A stretch of DNA of 64,000 nucleotides from Phragmites australis (GCF_958298935.1 NC_084922.1:48701458-48765457); one strand, 5' to 3'; positions 1-12,080 are shown, counted from the first letter of the stretch. The notes: generated from the sequence alone by a model not told the origin. A program made the numbers and translations.

Positions 1-2403
1 CCGACTAACGAGACAAGAGATGGTAGTCAACAGTCCAGTGATTAATCTGCATATGATACAAATTAATCAAGTGCGCGCACGCAAACACAGTGGCCAATTA
101 AACAAGAGATTAGCAGCTTTGCATCCATGTGCGCATTGCAATCAAAACAGATGGCATCAACCAGAGGTGGCAGTAAGACCAAGCAGTAGCAACAAACAAA
201 CAAACAAACGCCCGTGCCGGAGACACAGTTTTCAGAACGAGAACCGATGCAGCGGCTCAAACAAGAGACAAAAACTTAGCTGCAAGTAGCCAACTGGTAG
301 CTAGGAGCATAGGACTGGGAGTGTCACAGGTGAGAGAGGCAGCTCACCAAACCCAGAGCCATGCACACAGAGTGAAGCGAACACACTGTTTTGTTGGACC
401 CAGTGGCGTCATGCGATTTGTCTTGGCAAATTAAGGCATCATGCATGCTGCTTAGTGGTATCGATCAATGAATCGTTAGTATCACAGCATGCTTGCCAAT
501 CCATCGGACCCATTGATCCGCGGCATCTGCATGGATGCAACAGATGCAACTCGTCACCAAGCTACAGCTCCACTCTGTACGGGCACAGGTATGATGCTAC
601 ATGTGGATCGCTAAGGATGGATGCATATATGCATGCACCCAGCCACCCATTGCCCTGCCCCCAGCTCACGCAACATCAAGTTTGTGTATATCTATCTGAT
701 CGTATCTGCCGGCCCAAATAATCACACCAAACAAACCCTCCTGTGCTCCTATCAGGATCAGCACGAGAGAGACGAGAAATTAAAGATTGCATGGCGTCGC
801 AAGTCACGCAAGGCTCGTCTGGCTACTGCTACTGTTGTCACGGACGTACTCGCTCCGGCCGGCCTCCACTACGGGCGATCTCCGTCGCGAACGAAATTCA
901 GCAGGCACGGCAAACATGGGCCCACAAAATTGGACTCGCTGGAGCCTGCTTGTCGGCGGAAAAAGATGGTGAACCAGTGTGCTAGTACATGTAGTGTTAC
1001 ACTTGAAATGCAGGAATTTTCTACAGAAACCGGCGTACAAAATTCACCTAAAATTTTCTTCGCAAATCTTCCTCGGTTCGTAACGTCGTAACTGTCAATT
1101 GGGTTCCAACCAAAACGAAGACCGAGGAAGCTGGTGAGCCCTACCCGGTTTGATTAGTTGAGCCGTCCAAATCACGTGAACCGAAAGAGTACAAGCAGGC
1201 ATCATTTCAACCTGGGCATCTCCGATGGCTGTTTATAGCTGCTATATCTTAAATAAGGGAGTATATTTTTTAATATTATGACTATCACGATTTTTTATAC
1301 CTTCTATAGAAGAGATAGAAATAAGTATTTAGTAGCTTTTAAAGAGGAGAGATAAAGAGTTAGTATTTAAATTATCTCGGTACCTTTCTTCTCTATGAAG
1401 CACGAGGAATTGTGAACAGAAGGATCTGTATAAATTTTTAGAATTACTAGCTTTTGAAGAGAAAAGATGAAGAGCTAGTACTTACAAATCATTTTAGCGT
1501 ATCTCTTCTCTGTAAGATAAATACAGAATCCATATAAATTTTAAAAATATACCTCTCAATTAAAAGATAACAGCTATCTATAATCCTTAAAAATACCGTG
1601 AGTGTGACCCGCATCAACGCTGCTGCAAATGTCCCATAGGAAGCGAGCACGACTGGCAGTGGCAGACTTGTTCTATCCAGTTTTCTCGCCAGATGCCAAG
1701 ACCCCTAGGTTGTCGCTGCCTGTTTGCGATGTTAATGTGATCCTTTTCCGGGTTTGTATTTGTACAGCGCTCCATATATAACCCGGTAAGAAAAAAAAAA
1801 GTTGTGAGTTTCAGCTTTATCCTGATTTAGGCATTCCGAAGTAGGCATTAACCCAAATTACTGATTAACTAGATGTCATTGTAACACCCATGTCTAAAAT
1901 TCATTTAGAACACAGCCTATTTATGGGGCGAATCCGCAGACGCATAACATATTTTTTATATTTTTATTCTCGTTTCATGTAAAAATATTAACCCAAAAAT
2001 ACTATATTTAAAACACGAAGTCTTATAAGCTAACCACAATCTATATAAATTATCAAGATGATATTAAATCCACCATACCAGAATATTTAGGCCATACGAA
2101 CTAAAACCAGAAACGTTAATAGTCCGAGGTATTACAATCATACGGCTAGAAAATCTCGAATCGTCAATTGATTTTTGTTCATTATGCTTCGCTTAAGGTC
2201 GTCGTTCTCCTCTCCGACGTTGCGGTTCATGTTTCACATATTTGGGTTTGGGTTATCGGGTCTTCGATATTTGGGGGAACAAAGTGGCAGTGGAAGCCTA
2301 GAGGTGGCAGTGGAAGCCTAGTGAGCGTTGATCAAGATCAACGTTTGAACTTGGGAGGATTGAGAAGGTGTAGTGGATCTTTGCGATCTACTGTTGCTAC
2401 AAA
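1..2403. other. Intergenic, no gene recognised
   Basis: Short reading frames here have no recognisable domain, no splice-compatible partners and no biased composition. The part from about 1240 to 1600 is AT-rich and repeat-like (see the direct repeat at 1333-1516). I see nothing else that can be supported. Confidence 0.6.
1333..1516. repeat. Imperfect direct repeat, two ~68-bp copies
   Basis: Copies at 1333-1400 and 1448-1516, offset 115 bp, both begin TAGCTTTT and end near TCTTCTCT(A/G)T(G)AAG. The surrounding 1250-1575 also shares an inverted 'aaatttatacagattctgt'-like stretch with the element at 9546-9728, so it is probably a degraded MITE of the same family. Confidence 0.5.
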
Positions 2404-2622
2404 GGGCCTGTTTGGCACAAGTTCAAATCAGAGATCCATATCGAATCTGGAGTTTATATAATAAAATAAAGTAGTTTAAATATTTATTTTTGTTCAAATT
2501 AAAAATCAAATCACTCAACTAAATACCCTCAATCCATCTATAGTTACAGATCCTGGATTTCTTGAAGCTAGATATGACCAGCTCCAAAAAATCTAAGATC
2601 TGAATCTCTATCAAACACCCCC
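2404..2622. mobile_element. MITE-like element, family A copy 1
   Basis: Ends are inverted: left GGGCCTGTTTGGCA, right end read in reverse GGGGGTGTTTGATA. The interior (…TATAATAAAATAAAGTAG…, …CACTCAACTAAATACC…) matches the copy at 27285-27500 over roughly 200 bp. Non-coding. Target duplications could not be fixed by eye. Confidence 0.6.
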
Positions 2623-3507
2623 TAAAGAGTCAAAGATGGAGAATAAGGGTGATAATATATTTTAGGTTAGTGTGAATAAGGGTGATGGTATCACGTCCTA
2701 TAAAGCCTAATTAGGCGTCATACTTAATTTTGAGCTATTTTGTTCTGGAGCACTAGAACACTTCGTTTTGAGTCAATAGGATGAGATAAAGAATTTCGGG
2801 AGAGAAAAGAATAGAATCCACATTGAAAATATCTTATCTCTCTAGCAAATGTGGCTCACATGGCTGGGCCAACCACCCCATCTTTCAATGGGTCAGCAGC
2901 CCCACTCACTCCTGCTCTCTCTCCCTCACTCTCTCTCATGCTCCCTCTCCTCCCAACCGGCCAAGAGCAAGGAGCTCTCCCTCCCTCTTAAGCTCCCTCT
3001 CTCTTTCTCCTCAACTCCTCCCTCTAGAAGCAAAACCGAGGTACGTATGTGGTACCAATGCAATCCTTAGCTCCTAAGCTTCCCATCCGTCCAAGTTGTT
3101 TGCGCATTCCCGAAGGATTCAAGCTGATTTTGACGTCTTTGGTATTCTTGGTTGAAGAACGAGGAGCATCGGCATTTTCCTCTTCCCCGAGTTTTTTCGC
3201 TGTTTCCTCATTCCACCGACAGTAACCGGCCTCGACAAAGCACATTGGGTAAGTCCCCTAGGATCCCACAGCTCAAATGCACGTTTTGGCTGGTTGAAAT
3301 CCAAGTTTTGGAGCTTCATTGCAAAGTGCCTCAAGTTCTTGATGATTGGGAGCAAAAGAGGAATTTGAATGAGTTTGAGCTATGAAATCGAGCTGATGGG
3401 CTAATTAGTGAGTCTAAAACCCATTGTATAATGCATATACAGGTTTATGTGGGGTAGATATAACATACGAGTTGAATCGAAAAGAATAATCGTGAAGCTC
3501 AAATCTG

Positions 3508-3740
3508 CCCAACCCGGAGGTTCGGTGTATAGCCGGAAGTTCCGGGATAAACAAAGCAAAGCCAAATAGAGAGCCCTCACCCGAAAGCTAACTCGGATAT
3601 TTTGACCCAACCCAGAAGTTCCAGACTTAACCTGGAACTTCTGAGTAAAATTAAAAAACACTAACCAAGAGCCCCTACCCAGGCCCATACCCGAAAGTTC
3701 TGGAACCCGGAGGTTCTGAGTTAAACCTGGAACTTTTGGA
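3508..3740. repeat. Cluster of degenerate GGAAGTTCCGG-type motifs
   Basis: At least six occurrences in direct and inverted form of a motif like CCGGAAGTTCC / CCTGGAACTTCTGA. The clustering is clear, but the role is unknown. It resembles short repeats seen in LTRs of some grass retrotransposons (inference). Confidence 0.5.
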
Positions 3741-3938
3741 TTTTGTCAACTTTCCAGAGTTGTTTAGATCCTAGACTTCATTATTGGTGATTAGTGGATT
3801 TGACTATATATTTGACGTATCCATGTATTTGAATCCAAACAGCTATTCCACCTGTCCAGAGGCCAACTGCTGAAATAAACCATGGTCATTGATCGTAGTC
3901 ACTAGTCGTGATCATAAAGTACTATTCACTAGTCAGAT

Positions 3939-4033
3939 CTACTGTTCATTATGGTCAGAATACTGTTTATAGTGGTCAAAACACTATTCATCATGGCAAA
4001 GCACTGTTCATAGTGGTCAAAGCATTGTTCATC
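3939..4033. repeat. Short tandem repeat, ~21-bp unit, about 5 copies
   Basis: Units approximate ACTGTTCATAGTGGTCAAA, with copies starting near 3940, 3961, 3981, 4001 and 4022, diverged from each other. They sit about 60 bp upstream of a TATA-like CTATAAATAC, the arrangement expected of promoter enhancer repeats in a retroelement LTR. The promoter reading is inference. Confidence 0.55.
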
Positions 4034-5760
4034 GATAGATGCACTGATCGCTGGTCGCCCATTAAGCTAGTCAATACTGCAATGACCACTATAAATACCA
4101 AATCTTATCATCAACATGTTCTTTCATATATCTTCCACTTTTAGCTTGTTATTATGATGCATCCTCGGTTGTTGTGCATCTTGTAGCATACATCTTGCAC
4201 CTAATTCATGTTTATCACATTGCATGCGTTCTTCCTTAGAGAACAAAGGACTGGAGTGTGACGTGGGCGCGACCGAGGGCGGTTCAAAATTTTGTGAGTT
4301 TTGCGTCAGCAGTATCAAGTAGGCACCGGAGCAAAAAAGCAAGCATCTAAGCATACTCAACTTAGTACTTTGGATCAATGGTGTTTAAATTGATAAATTA
4401 TGCTTTTATGTATGTTTGCATGATTAGTGAGTTCTATGTTAGATTATATGGGTAGAACTTATGTTGATGCATTGTGTCTACCTTGTATTGTTGATGATCC
4501 TCACTCTTGTAAATCGAGCATGATATTGTTGATGTATAATTGCAAAGGTTAACCGAGATACTTAGAAATGCATAGGTCATTGATAGAAGTCAAGTGGTGG
4601 AATGTTCTATCGTTCACGAGCTATAGGGTTTACTTATTGTTCTCGATGATAATGACATTGGGTTGTATGAGATGGGAGGATGAGACAAGACATGTGCAAT
4701 GTTAGGGGTATCTTCTGCACTGGAGGAGTTCCTCGGTGTAGTTTGGGAGAGAAACTCGGATGCTATAGACCGCTTTTGTCAGTTAAGCATGACCGTTATT
4801 GCAGTTGGATTTTGCACTTTCCGTGCTTACCACATGTTGCATATGAGAACAATAAGCAGAATACCTTGTGTAGATATGATCATTTGGCTTGAACATCTCG
4901 GGTGTTATCGGCATAATAGTTTTGTAAGTGGTGTCTAGTTTGCTCTGAGAGTAGTTTTAGATGACACCGCATCTAGAGGCGCATGTTCTAATCGGTCAGA
5001 GTATGCTTTTGTCCATTTACAGCAGTCGTAGAGTCACGAACGTGGGATGATGTGGATTGGTATGTTGGGATATGGATGAAGATGTATGCTAATGAGTTAT
5101 TGTGATTCCAGTTACATATATGTTCCTGTTGGTGTTTATGAGTTAAAATGATGTGTGTGATTAAGTATAGATGCTTACAATGTGATGTCCAAATTTGCTT
5201 TCGCTTATAAATTTACTTAACCATATAGTTGTTTCTTTGCTACATTCAAATGCACAATCCTTGGAGTCGGGTTATTTATATGTATCTATTATAGATTAAG
5301 TCTTGCGAGTAACTTCCTATTCACACTGCTTTTTCATGTGCTATTGGTGAGGAGGAGCTAGTGTTTGGCTATTTCACACCCACCGATGTTGGTGAGGGGG
5401 CATGAGTAGGCAACTACTCGAGTAACGCTATTTTGGGTGAAACCTAAGGGTATATGGTTACACCTTTTTTTTCATAGCTTTTGTCTTCCGCTACGTAGTT
5501 TCTTTTGTTGTCTAGGGGTTGATTTTTTTTATTACCCTCCTAACTCTCTTTTGCTGCAAATTATTGTAAATTGTTGATGCTTAAGAACTTTTAATATAAT
5601 ATTAATTAATTGCTCTTTATTAGGCTTTGTTGTGATGGTATATTTTGTAAAGGCATATGTTTCGATTTTAGATATAAAACACATGTCGGGACCACCGAAA
5701 TGTTATTCTGGTTAATCAACATAGTCATTATTATGCAATGATCGACTTAATGCTATATTT

Positions 5761-6565
5761 CAGATGTCTGAAAATGGCACTGATCTCAGTCGACCGATTT
5801 CCACTGTACGATCAAGATTTGACGGACATCGTTCTCTTCTTCCAAGCGTCGCCTTCTTCCTCTTGCTTCTGCCGGACCGCCGTGTGTCGCTGAAGCTCAC
5901 TCGCGTCCCTCGCTCCGCCCTTCTCCTCTCATCTCCAACAACATCCACCACACTCTCTTGCCCCGACACTGGCCCATCTGGCGGTCCTTCGCTATCCACA
6001 ACCAGTGAATGTCCCCGCCATCTTGCCGCCCCGCCCCTGTGCCCACCTCCTCCGCCGGGTCTGTCATCTGCCAACCCCCCTCTAATCCTGGTAATAGACA
6101 AATCCCCACCGAGAAGCCGTTGTCAACCTCGCTACTATGTCACTGTTCACATGATCAACTAAAAAATTCGTAAATTTCATACAGTTGAAATTTAGAAGGA
6201 CTGAAAGAATAAAGAAGGCGAGTCGGGGGAGTGGGAGGGGCTTGTTGAAAGGCGATGGAGGGTGGCGGTCATGTACGTTTAAATTAAAGTGTGATGGCGA
6301 TAAAAAAAATTGATTGATTTTAGGAGGGTTTTAGACAATTGTAGAATCGACAGATTCGTCATGTTCTTATGAGCGGACAAATCACCAGTTCGCCACAAAA
6401 GTTTGTGTGAGTGTAAGGGAGAATGAAAACGAACAATTCTTGCGGATTATCTGGACACGTCAGGGGTTGACGAAAATAGTATTACCAACTGTTGATCAAA
6501 CAAAAAATATTGGCCATGGTCCAATGCTCGTACTAAAAGAATATTCAAAATTTGAAGCTAACTTA
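5761..6565. other. Intergenic, one unsupported open frame
   Basis: An open plus-strand frame at 5764-6162 (132 codons) is Ser/Pro/Leu rich, matches no family I know and overlaps an equally open frame on the other strand, the signature of GC-rich non-coding DNA. Nothing else seen up to the element at 6566. Confidence 0.4.
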
Positions 6566-7161
6566 GGATGTATTTGTTTGTTAGAACTAAGTTAAATGGG
6601 GTACGATGGTGCTGTATGGATGGGATACTAATAGATGAGGGATATAAATAGTTTATTTAGTTAGTTGTATGGGATAGGATGAAAATATATTTGGTTAGAT
6701 ATATTGGATGATACGTGAATGTATTTAGTTATTTAAAAAACATGTACCTATATATAACTTTATTATTTTATAAAAAAATAATTTATTATTTATTATTATA
6801 ACAAACTATGCTAATTAGTACTAATTCTAGTTAATCATAATTTAAATTATCAATAATCATCACTAAATACCATAATAATAATTAGTTACGGTTAATAACA
6901 TATAATTGTAACTAATATTTAACTAAATATCCTTAAAAATCCCTAATCATAAGTAATTAGCAGAGTTGATCGAAACTGTACGACACAGTTCGGCTGATTT
7001 TACCGTACAACTCGGTATATCATTTTCTCGACATATTTAAAAATCTAAACAATCTCATCCTAAACATAATAATAGGATTCAATGAACCAAACAACTAAAT
7101 ATGCTCAGATCCTGTACGATCCGTACATATTTATGGTTAGTTCAACCAACCAAACACATCA
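6566..7161. mobile_element. Tourist/Harbinger-like MITE, 596 bp
   Basis: Flanked by TTA at 6563-6565 and 7162-7164, the TWA-type duplication typical of PIF/Harbinger elements. The left end begins GGATGTATTTGTTTGTTAG; the right end in reverse reads TGATGTGTTTGGTTGGTTG, an imperfect inverted repeat. The interior is AT-rich with recurring TTTAGTTAG/TTTGGTTAG stretches and no coding capacity. It is similar in size and style to the element at 24290-24896. Confidence 0.7.
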
Positions 7162-7164
7162 TTA

Positions 7165-7903
7165 GCTCTAGCCACGAGCCAGACGAAATCAGCTTCCACG
7201 CCCCACGAGCCGAGACAGATACTCGAAACTCGAATCCTTAAACGGCATGTATGCAGGAGCCTAAGGATAAACAACACGGCGCAGTGCTCACATGAACTGA
7301 GCAGACGACCACGACGACCATACCTGGCAGTACATCCCTGACCCTGTGGCCCTGTGCCCCCGGAACAGTGACCGTGCACGCCACACGCGCACGCATTCAC
7401 ACCCCTCACATGGTCGCCCGTAAAAAGGACACGACCGACGCTGCGCCAGGGCCGGCGCCGTGGACGCGCACGTACCGCGCCGGAACGGCACGAGACCACG
7501 AGACGGTAGCGGCCGCGGCTCACACGCGCGCGCGGACGCCGCACCAAGTCGGCAACCCAACCCCAACCACCGTGACGACGAAGGACACCAACCCATGAAC
7601 CAAATAAACCGAGCATTTGAGTAAGATTTAACAAGGAACAGGGCAAGGCAACAAGTAGCAAGCCAACAAAAATTCACCGGAAAAAATGGCTACGTACACC
7701 GCACCGCACCAATGGCCAAAGCAGAAGCAAACGTAGCATGCAGCAACTCCGACACGGCGACCACGACGGATGGAAGGAAGAGGCCACCACGAGCTCCCTC
7801 CCCATGTGGAGGCGGACGGCAGAAACGGACGACGGCTTGTGACGACTGATGAGCGACCGGCCAAGGACAGACGTGCCAACCTAGCTCCGCTCGCGTCGCG
7901 ACG
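7165..7903. other. 3' flank of the CRIB-protein gene
   Basis: GC-rich DNA downstream of the minus-strand CRIB-protein stop codon. Part of it is probably 3' untranslated region, but I cannot place the polyadenylation site. Several open frames on both strands are composition artefacts. Confidence 0.4.
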
Positions 7904-8539
7904 CTAGCTGTGACGCCGGTGCGAGGCGGTGCTCGTGCTGCTGCTCCCGGGCGTGGTGCCGGCGCCGCCCGCGGCTTGCGCGGCCATGGCGAGCTCGAAC
8001 TGCCGCATGGAGAGCGGCGGCATGGGAAGCGGATGCTGCTCCTGCTGCTGGGGCGGCGCGGCGGAGGTGGACGCGGTGGACGCCGGAGGTGGCGGGGCGG
8101 CGCGGTTCCAGGAGCGGACGCTGGTGGTGGTGTTGGTGCTGCCGTCCCACCCGATGTGCGCCACGTGCTTGACGTCCGTGGGGAGCCCGATCACCATCTC
8201 CCGTTCCTCCTCCTCATCGTCGTCCTCGTCGTACACCGCGAAGATCTGGGACAGGCTCTTGAACCCCCTGAGGAGCCGCGCCACCAGCGACTCCCCCTTC
8301 CCCGTCGCCGTCCCTAATTCGCTCGCTGCTCCAACGCACAAATGGAGAAACTTTAGCGACCGGTATGCATCGCCAGGCACAGAAAAGAACTGAAGCCGCT
8401 GGTTGTTCAATTGGCACGCACCTTGAGGTTTCTCGGCGGCGTGGCGGGCGGTGTCGACGACGTCGACGCTGGAGTGGGAGCGGCAGCCGAAGGAGAAGGG
8501 GATGGAGATGAACCGCCGCTGCGCCAGATCCTTGCTCAT
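7904..8539 (-). CDS. ROP-interactive CRIB motif protein (RIC family)
   Basis: Plant RIC proteins bind GTP-loaded ROP/RAC small GTPases through a CRIB motif and relay the signal to the cytoskeleton and polar growth. Two exons: 8539-8422 and 8313-7904, intron 8421-8314 (108 bp, GTGCGT…TTAG). The joined frame is 528 nt, 175 aa. The start is the first in-frame ATG ([10 protein letters not shown]); upstream codons stay open but lack an ATG. The N-terminus is basic/serine-rich (residues 8-24). A basic stretch, [13 protein letters not shown], lies at 52-64, followed by an acidic run DEDDDEEEE (68-76), then the CRIB core [17 protein letters not shown] at 81-97 with the invariant P, H, H and GWDG. The C-terminal half is Pro/Ala/Gln/Ser-rich and looks disordered, ending HRRHS. 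The CRIB motif alone fixes the family; which RIC subgroup it belongs to is uncertain. Confidence 0.93.
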   Translation of the reverse strand: MSKDLAQRRFISIPFSFGCRSHSSVDVVDTARHAAEKPQGACQLNNQRLQFFSVPGDAYRSLKFLHLCVGAASELGTATGKGESLVARLLRGFKSLSQIFAVYDEDDDEEEEREMVIGLPTDVKHVAHIGWDGSTNTTTSVRSWNRAAPPPPASTASTSAAPPQQQEQHPLPMPPLSMRQFELAMAAQAAGGAGTTPGSSSTSTASHRRHS

Positions 8540-9289
8540 GGCGTCCACGGCCGAGATGGCAGCCGCGCGCGCGAACAACGCCGCAACCAATTACCAAACC
8601 AACGTGCAATCCGGCGCTGGCTCCTGACTTGACGGCTTGCCTGCTCGAGCAAGTAGATAGCAGAGCAGGTGGCAAGCCTTAATTTCAGCAAAAAAAGTGC
8701 GTTAGGTGCGCGCGCGCGCTCGAGACAGAACCGGCCGGCCCGACCACTGGTCGCCCAGTTCGGTGCAAGCAAAGGAGAGGGGACCTGGCAAGGAAAGAAG
8801 ACTACGACTATAGGAGTAGAGAAGTAGCAGTACTACACCATGGCGCAATGCCCCTGCTAGTAGCAGTAGCAGTAGCACTCCTACTATATTGGCATGGTCG
8901 TGGAGTACGGCACCATGGCAGGGTGCCTCTGTGGTGGTAGGAAAGAGATGGGAAAGGAGGAGTGGTTTCCGGATGGGATGGGTTGGGTTGGGTTGGGTTG
9001 GGTTGGTTGGTGTTGGGTTTGGTACCCACCCGAAACCCAACGCCTTTCGGCCACGGACAGCAACGCACGGATCATGGATGCAAGTGTAGCGGCGGTGGCG
9101 GCAGCAGCTCGCGGCAGACATGCGGATGGATGGATGGACAGATGGGCGTGTGCAGCTGAAGCGGTAGCGCGCGGCCGCCTGTGGTTTTGTTCGGGGAATT
9201 TGCTCGTTCGCCGGGACCAGTGCCCAACAGCCTCTCTCTGTCCGTGGCCGCTCCGCTCCCTGGATAGACACTAGCCAGCCAGCCTCCCG
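8540..9289. other. 5' flank and presumptive promoter of the CRIB-protein gene
   Basis: GC-rich upstream region of the minus-strand gene, with no convincing TATA box and a (TTGGG)n microsatellite. Long frames on both strands (for example 8702-9271 minus) translate through the microsatellite and are not credible genes. Confidence 0.4.
8975..9017. repeat. (TTGGG)n microsatellite
   Basis: About six pentamer units GGTTG/TTGGG in a row, then degenerate GGTTGG. The unit is not the plant telomere heptamer TTTAGGG. Confidence 0.85.
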
Positions 9290-9545
9290 AAGGGTCTGTT
9301 TGGCAGGCTCTAGACCGGTTTTAAGTGTAAAATCAGCCAGAGTTTTGTTAAACTACAGCTTACAATTTTTAACTTATAGATTAATTAAGGGTAATTAATT
9401 AAAATGAACTAAGGTTAGAAACTGAAAAAATCAATTTACTCAAATTCACTTCTCCATATAATTACTTTCTTCATAAAATTTACACTAGAAAATCACTTTG
9501 AACCTTAGAACCACTTTTATCACAGAGTTTGGATCAGCTCCAAGT
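9290..9545. mobile_element. MITE-like repeat, family B copy 1
   Basis: AT-rich segment whose core (…TTTTGTTAAACTACAGCTTACAA…) is roughly 70% similar by eye to 10340-10565, including the later AAATCACTT motif. The left edge, GGGTCTGTTTGGCAGG, has the grass MITE look. No coding content. Confidence 0.45.
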
Positions 9546-9728
9546 ATATCTCCAATAGTTAGAGACAGTGTTAGCTCTTAGATAAGATAATACACTTCTC
9601 AAAATTTATACAGATTCTGTTGTTTACAAATTTCCATATCTTATAGGGAAAAGATATGCTGAGATGAGATCTATCCGTACTTTATCTCATTTAAAAGCTA
9701 GCACCATCTTTAATTATTGGAGATATCC
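9546..9728. mobile_element. Small fold-back MITE, ~183 bp
   Basis: The two ends are inverted: ATATCTCCAATAGTTA at the left and TAATTATTGGAGATAT at the right (15 of 16 positions pair). The interior includes TTATACAGATTCTGT, also found in inverted form near 1425. Non-coding. Confidence 0.6.
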
Positions 9729-10339
9729 TAACAAGCCTCCCAGGCAGCCCGGCCGGCGTTCCCGCCGTGGGCCGCGTGTATGCGTTCTGGCAACGTGGTC
9801 TCTGGCTTTGTGCCCTGGTCATGTTTGTTTCCCTTCACACTCTTGCCAGCTCGGGGATTGGCATTGCCACAAATTTTGCCGTTTCACTTGCCATGCTAGT
9901 CGACCTGCTCTCGTTGTACTCATGTAAGTATTGCACTCCAAGATCCAAATACAACCGCAATCTTCTGATATGGCCCAGCACGCAAGCAGATCATGAACTT
10001 TACGCGAATTGGCATAGCAATATGCTCAGTGTATTTCGGTCATCTCGATTTCTGAAGGAGGTATATGCGGCGTACACTGCGGCTAACATAAAGCGATGTA
10101 CAGGCTCAGCATCTTGTTTACAAGGGCAAAAAAGAAAAAGAAAAAAGAAATAGAGGTTGAATGCAGGATGTAATAAGCTTCCGTCTGGTGGGCTTGACAA
10201 CTGTTCGCAGGGATGATAAATAAGATGGGCCGGAGCGTACAATAGAAGGTCCATTCATACGGCTGGGCCTCTGTGAACAACTCGTAGGCCTGTTCTAATG
10301 CTCTCTCACTGGATGGGCTGTTTCCTATACGTGTGTATC
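9729..10339. other. Intergenic, no gene recognised
   Basis: An open plus-strand frame (9767-10153) begins with a hydrophobic stretch but has no recognised family and ends in a lysine run from an A/G-rich tract (10126-10150). I see no splice context and do not call it a gene. Confidence 0.4.
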
Positions 10340-10565
10340 ACCAGCTCTCAAACTAGAGTTAGTGAAAACTTTGTTAAATAACAGATTGTAGTTTTTAGCT
10401 CATAGAATAATTTTGAGATAGTGATGTCTTGAAAAGAACTAGATGTTGAGAGTTAAAAACTTAACTTTTTCCGCACAGAATCAATTCCTCTAAAGAGTTT
10501 CACAGAGAATCACTTTCAGCTACAAAATCATTTTATTTATAAAATCACTTCACTCGAAAAAAAAT
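10340..10565. mobile_element. MITE-like repeat, family B copy 2
   Basis: Similar to 9290-9545 (…CTTTGTTAAATAACAGATTG…, …AAATCACTTCA…). AT-rich and non-coding. Ends not defined. Confidence 0.4.
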
Positions 10566-11201
10566 AGATAATAAAACCCCTACCAACCATGCCCTACCTC
10601 TCTCTCCTCGATGGCCCGTGGAGGCGTGGACTCCGCTTGCATTTTGAGACTATGCATGTAATGCGCTTATGCAAGTCTGACACTAGTAAATAGACTTTTT
10701 GAGACAAGAGAGAAAGCTCGATAAGATAAGAGTTGCAAATTGGACCATGAACTAAGTTTTATTGCCATAAGATGGTGACAGGAAAACATGCTCTACATGG
10801 TTAGATGTTTAGGTGCTGGAACAGGTATAATCATACGTTATTCGTGCTGATTAGTCAACCTAATAACCACTCTAAATCGTATATACACACATACATGGCA
10901 TACATATCATTCTTTATTATTCCAGAATTGAAACACTTGAACAGTCACATCCCTAAAATTTGTATGTAGTAGCAAACACCAGCATTGATGTCCTGTAGCT
11001 TAAACAGCTTTGATCGATCAATGGAAGTCATTCACCTACGGGTTTCAGTTTCGCAGATTCCGGAGTGGCGCATCGGCCGCTCACTTCCTCGTCTAAGAAG
11101 AAGAAGAAGATGATGATGACGACCACGGCGGTGATGGTGATGATGCCATGGACGTACGTGAAGGGCCAAGAAAATTTGACGGCGGCGGTGAGCTCGATCC
11201 G
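10566..11201. other. 3' flank of the RING-HC gene
   Basis: Downstream of the minus-strand RING gene. The stretch next to the stop (11040-11201) is GC-rich and probably 3' untranslated sequence. The rest is AT-rich with nothing recognised. Confidence 0.4.
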
Positions 11202-12080
11202 TCAGAATATGTCGAGGATCTCCTGGATGAAGCCGTTGCAGAGGGGGCAGTTGCCGCGGCTGACCCATAGCTCGCGGGAGCAGAGGCGGCAGAAGGTGTG
11301 GCCGCAGGGGATGAAGGCCGCGCCCTTGTGCCTTACCATGCACACGCAGCACACGTGCACCATCTCCTCCTCCCTCCCATCGCCGTCGTCTTCGTCATCG
11401 TCGCCCTCGGGGCCGCCGCCGTTCTTGCACATGCCGCCACCAGCAGCATCCTCGTCCTCGTCCTCGTCCTCGTCCCACTGGCTGTCCGTCTGTTCCAGCA
11501 GCGCCATGAGGGACATCTGCGCCGCGGGCTCCTCCTCCTTGCCCTGCTCGTCCTCCTCTTCCTCGTTGTCATCGTCGCGGTAGTCGTAGGCCGCGGGGCG
11601 TTTGGAGCTGGGGCGAGAGGGCGTGGGGCCGACACGGGTGGAGGTGACGCGCGAGAAGGTGGGCGTCGTGCGGAGCGAAGGGGAGCGGGAAAAGGTGTGG
11701 GAGAACGCCGCCGCCGCCTCGCCGGGGGAGTAGTTGTACTTGTTGCTGTGGTTGTTGCCGCCGCCGCTGTTGCTCAGGCCTCCCGAGCCTCCGTTCGTCG
11801 TCGTCGTCGCGGCGGGGCCCGCTGCAGCGCCGGCCTTGGGCGACGACGGCGTCTGCCAGGCGCTTGCCGCGCGGCGGATCCGGAGCCGGTCGCGCAGCTG
11901 CTTCCAGTTGATCATCCCACCGCCCGCCGCGTCCCCGGCCGCGGGGCTACCACCCTCGCGGGGGCTAGCATCGGCGTCGTCGTGGGGGATCCTGAGGAAG
12001 TCGCGGATGGCCGGGTCGGGCGTGGACAGCTGCTCGGACAGCGTCATCGTCCGCCGCATCTCCAGCCGCCGGCCGTCCAT
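11202..12080 (-). CDS. RING-HC (C3HC4) zinc-finger protein, likely E3 ubiquitin ligase
   Basis: Single uninterrupted frame of 879 nt, 292 aa. The ATG at 12080 (MDGRRLEM…) is chosen because the frame has no earlier ATG. The N-terminal block MTLSEQLSTPDPAIRDFL, followed by a WKQLRDRLRIRRA stretch, is a conserved opening of a grass/plant RING family (from memory). The middle is long and low-complexity: Ala/Gly/Asn/Ser-rich, then acidic Asp/Glu runs that read as CTC/CTT repeats on the plus strand. The RING lies at the extreme C-terminus: zinc ligands C244, C247, C259, H261, C264, C267, C278, C281 (C-x2-C-x11-C-x-H-x2-C-x2-C-x10-C-x2-C), 11 residues before the end. Probable role: transfer of ubiquitin with an E2; the substrate is unknown. 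No signal peptide or membrane segment. Plus-strand frames across it are shadows. Confidence 0.93.
   Translation of the reverse strand: MDGRRLEMRRTMTLSEQLSTPDPAIRDFLRIPHDDADASPREGGSPAAGDAAGGGMINWKQLRDRLRIRRAASAWQTPSSPKAGAAAGPAATTTTNGGSGGLSNSGGGNNHSNKYNYSPGEAAAAFSHTFSRSPSLRTTPTFSRVTSTRVGPTPSRPSSKRPAAYDYRDDDNEEEEDEQGKEEEPAAQMSLMALLEQTDSQWDEDEDEDEDAAGGGMCKNGGGPEGDDDEDDGDGREEEMVHVCCVCMVRHKGAAFIPCGHTFCRLCSRELWVSRGNCPLCNGFIQEILDIF

Larger units (their letters stand above)
2623..5760. other. Unclassified repetitive/intergenic DNA
   Basis: No coding domain seen in 3.1 kb. It contains two internal repeat clusters (3508-3740 and 3939-4033) followed by CTATAAATAC at 4089-4098, which reads like a TATA box of a retroelement LTR or a decayed promoter. 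I could not find a paired LTR, so no element is defined. CT-rich stretches at 2905-3020 give spurious Ser/Leu-rich frames. Confidence 0.4.

Noticed and set aside
5764..6162. Protein gene of 132 aa
   Set aside because: No homology recognised, Ser/Pro/Leu-rich, with an equally open opposite strand; located between repeat elements.
8975..9017. Interstitial telomere repeat
   Set aside because: The unit is TTGGG, not TTTAGGG.
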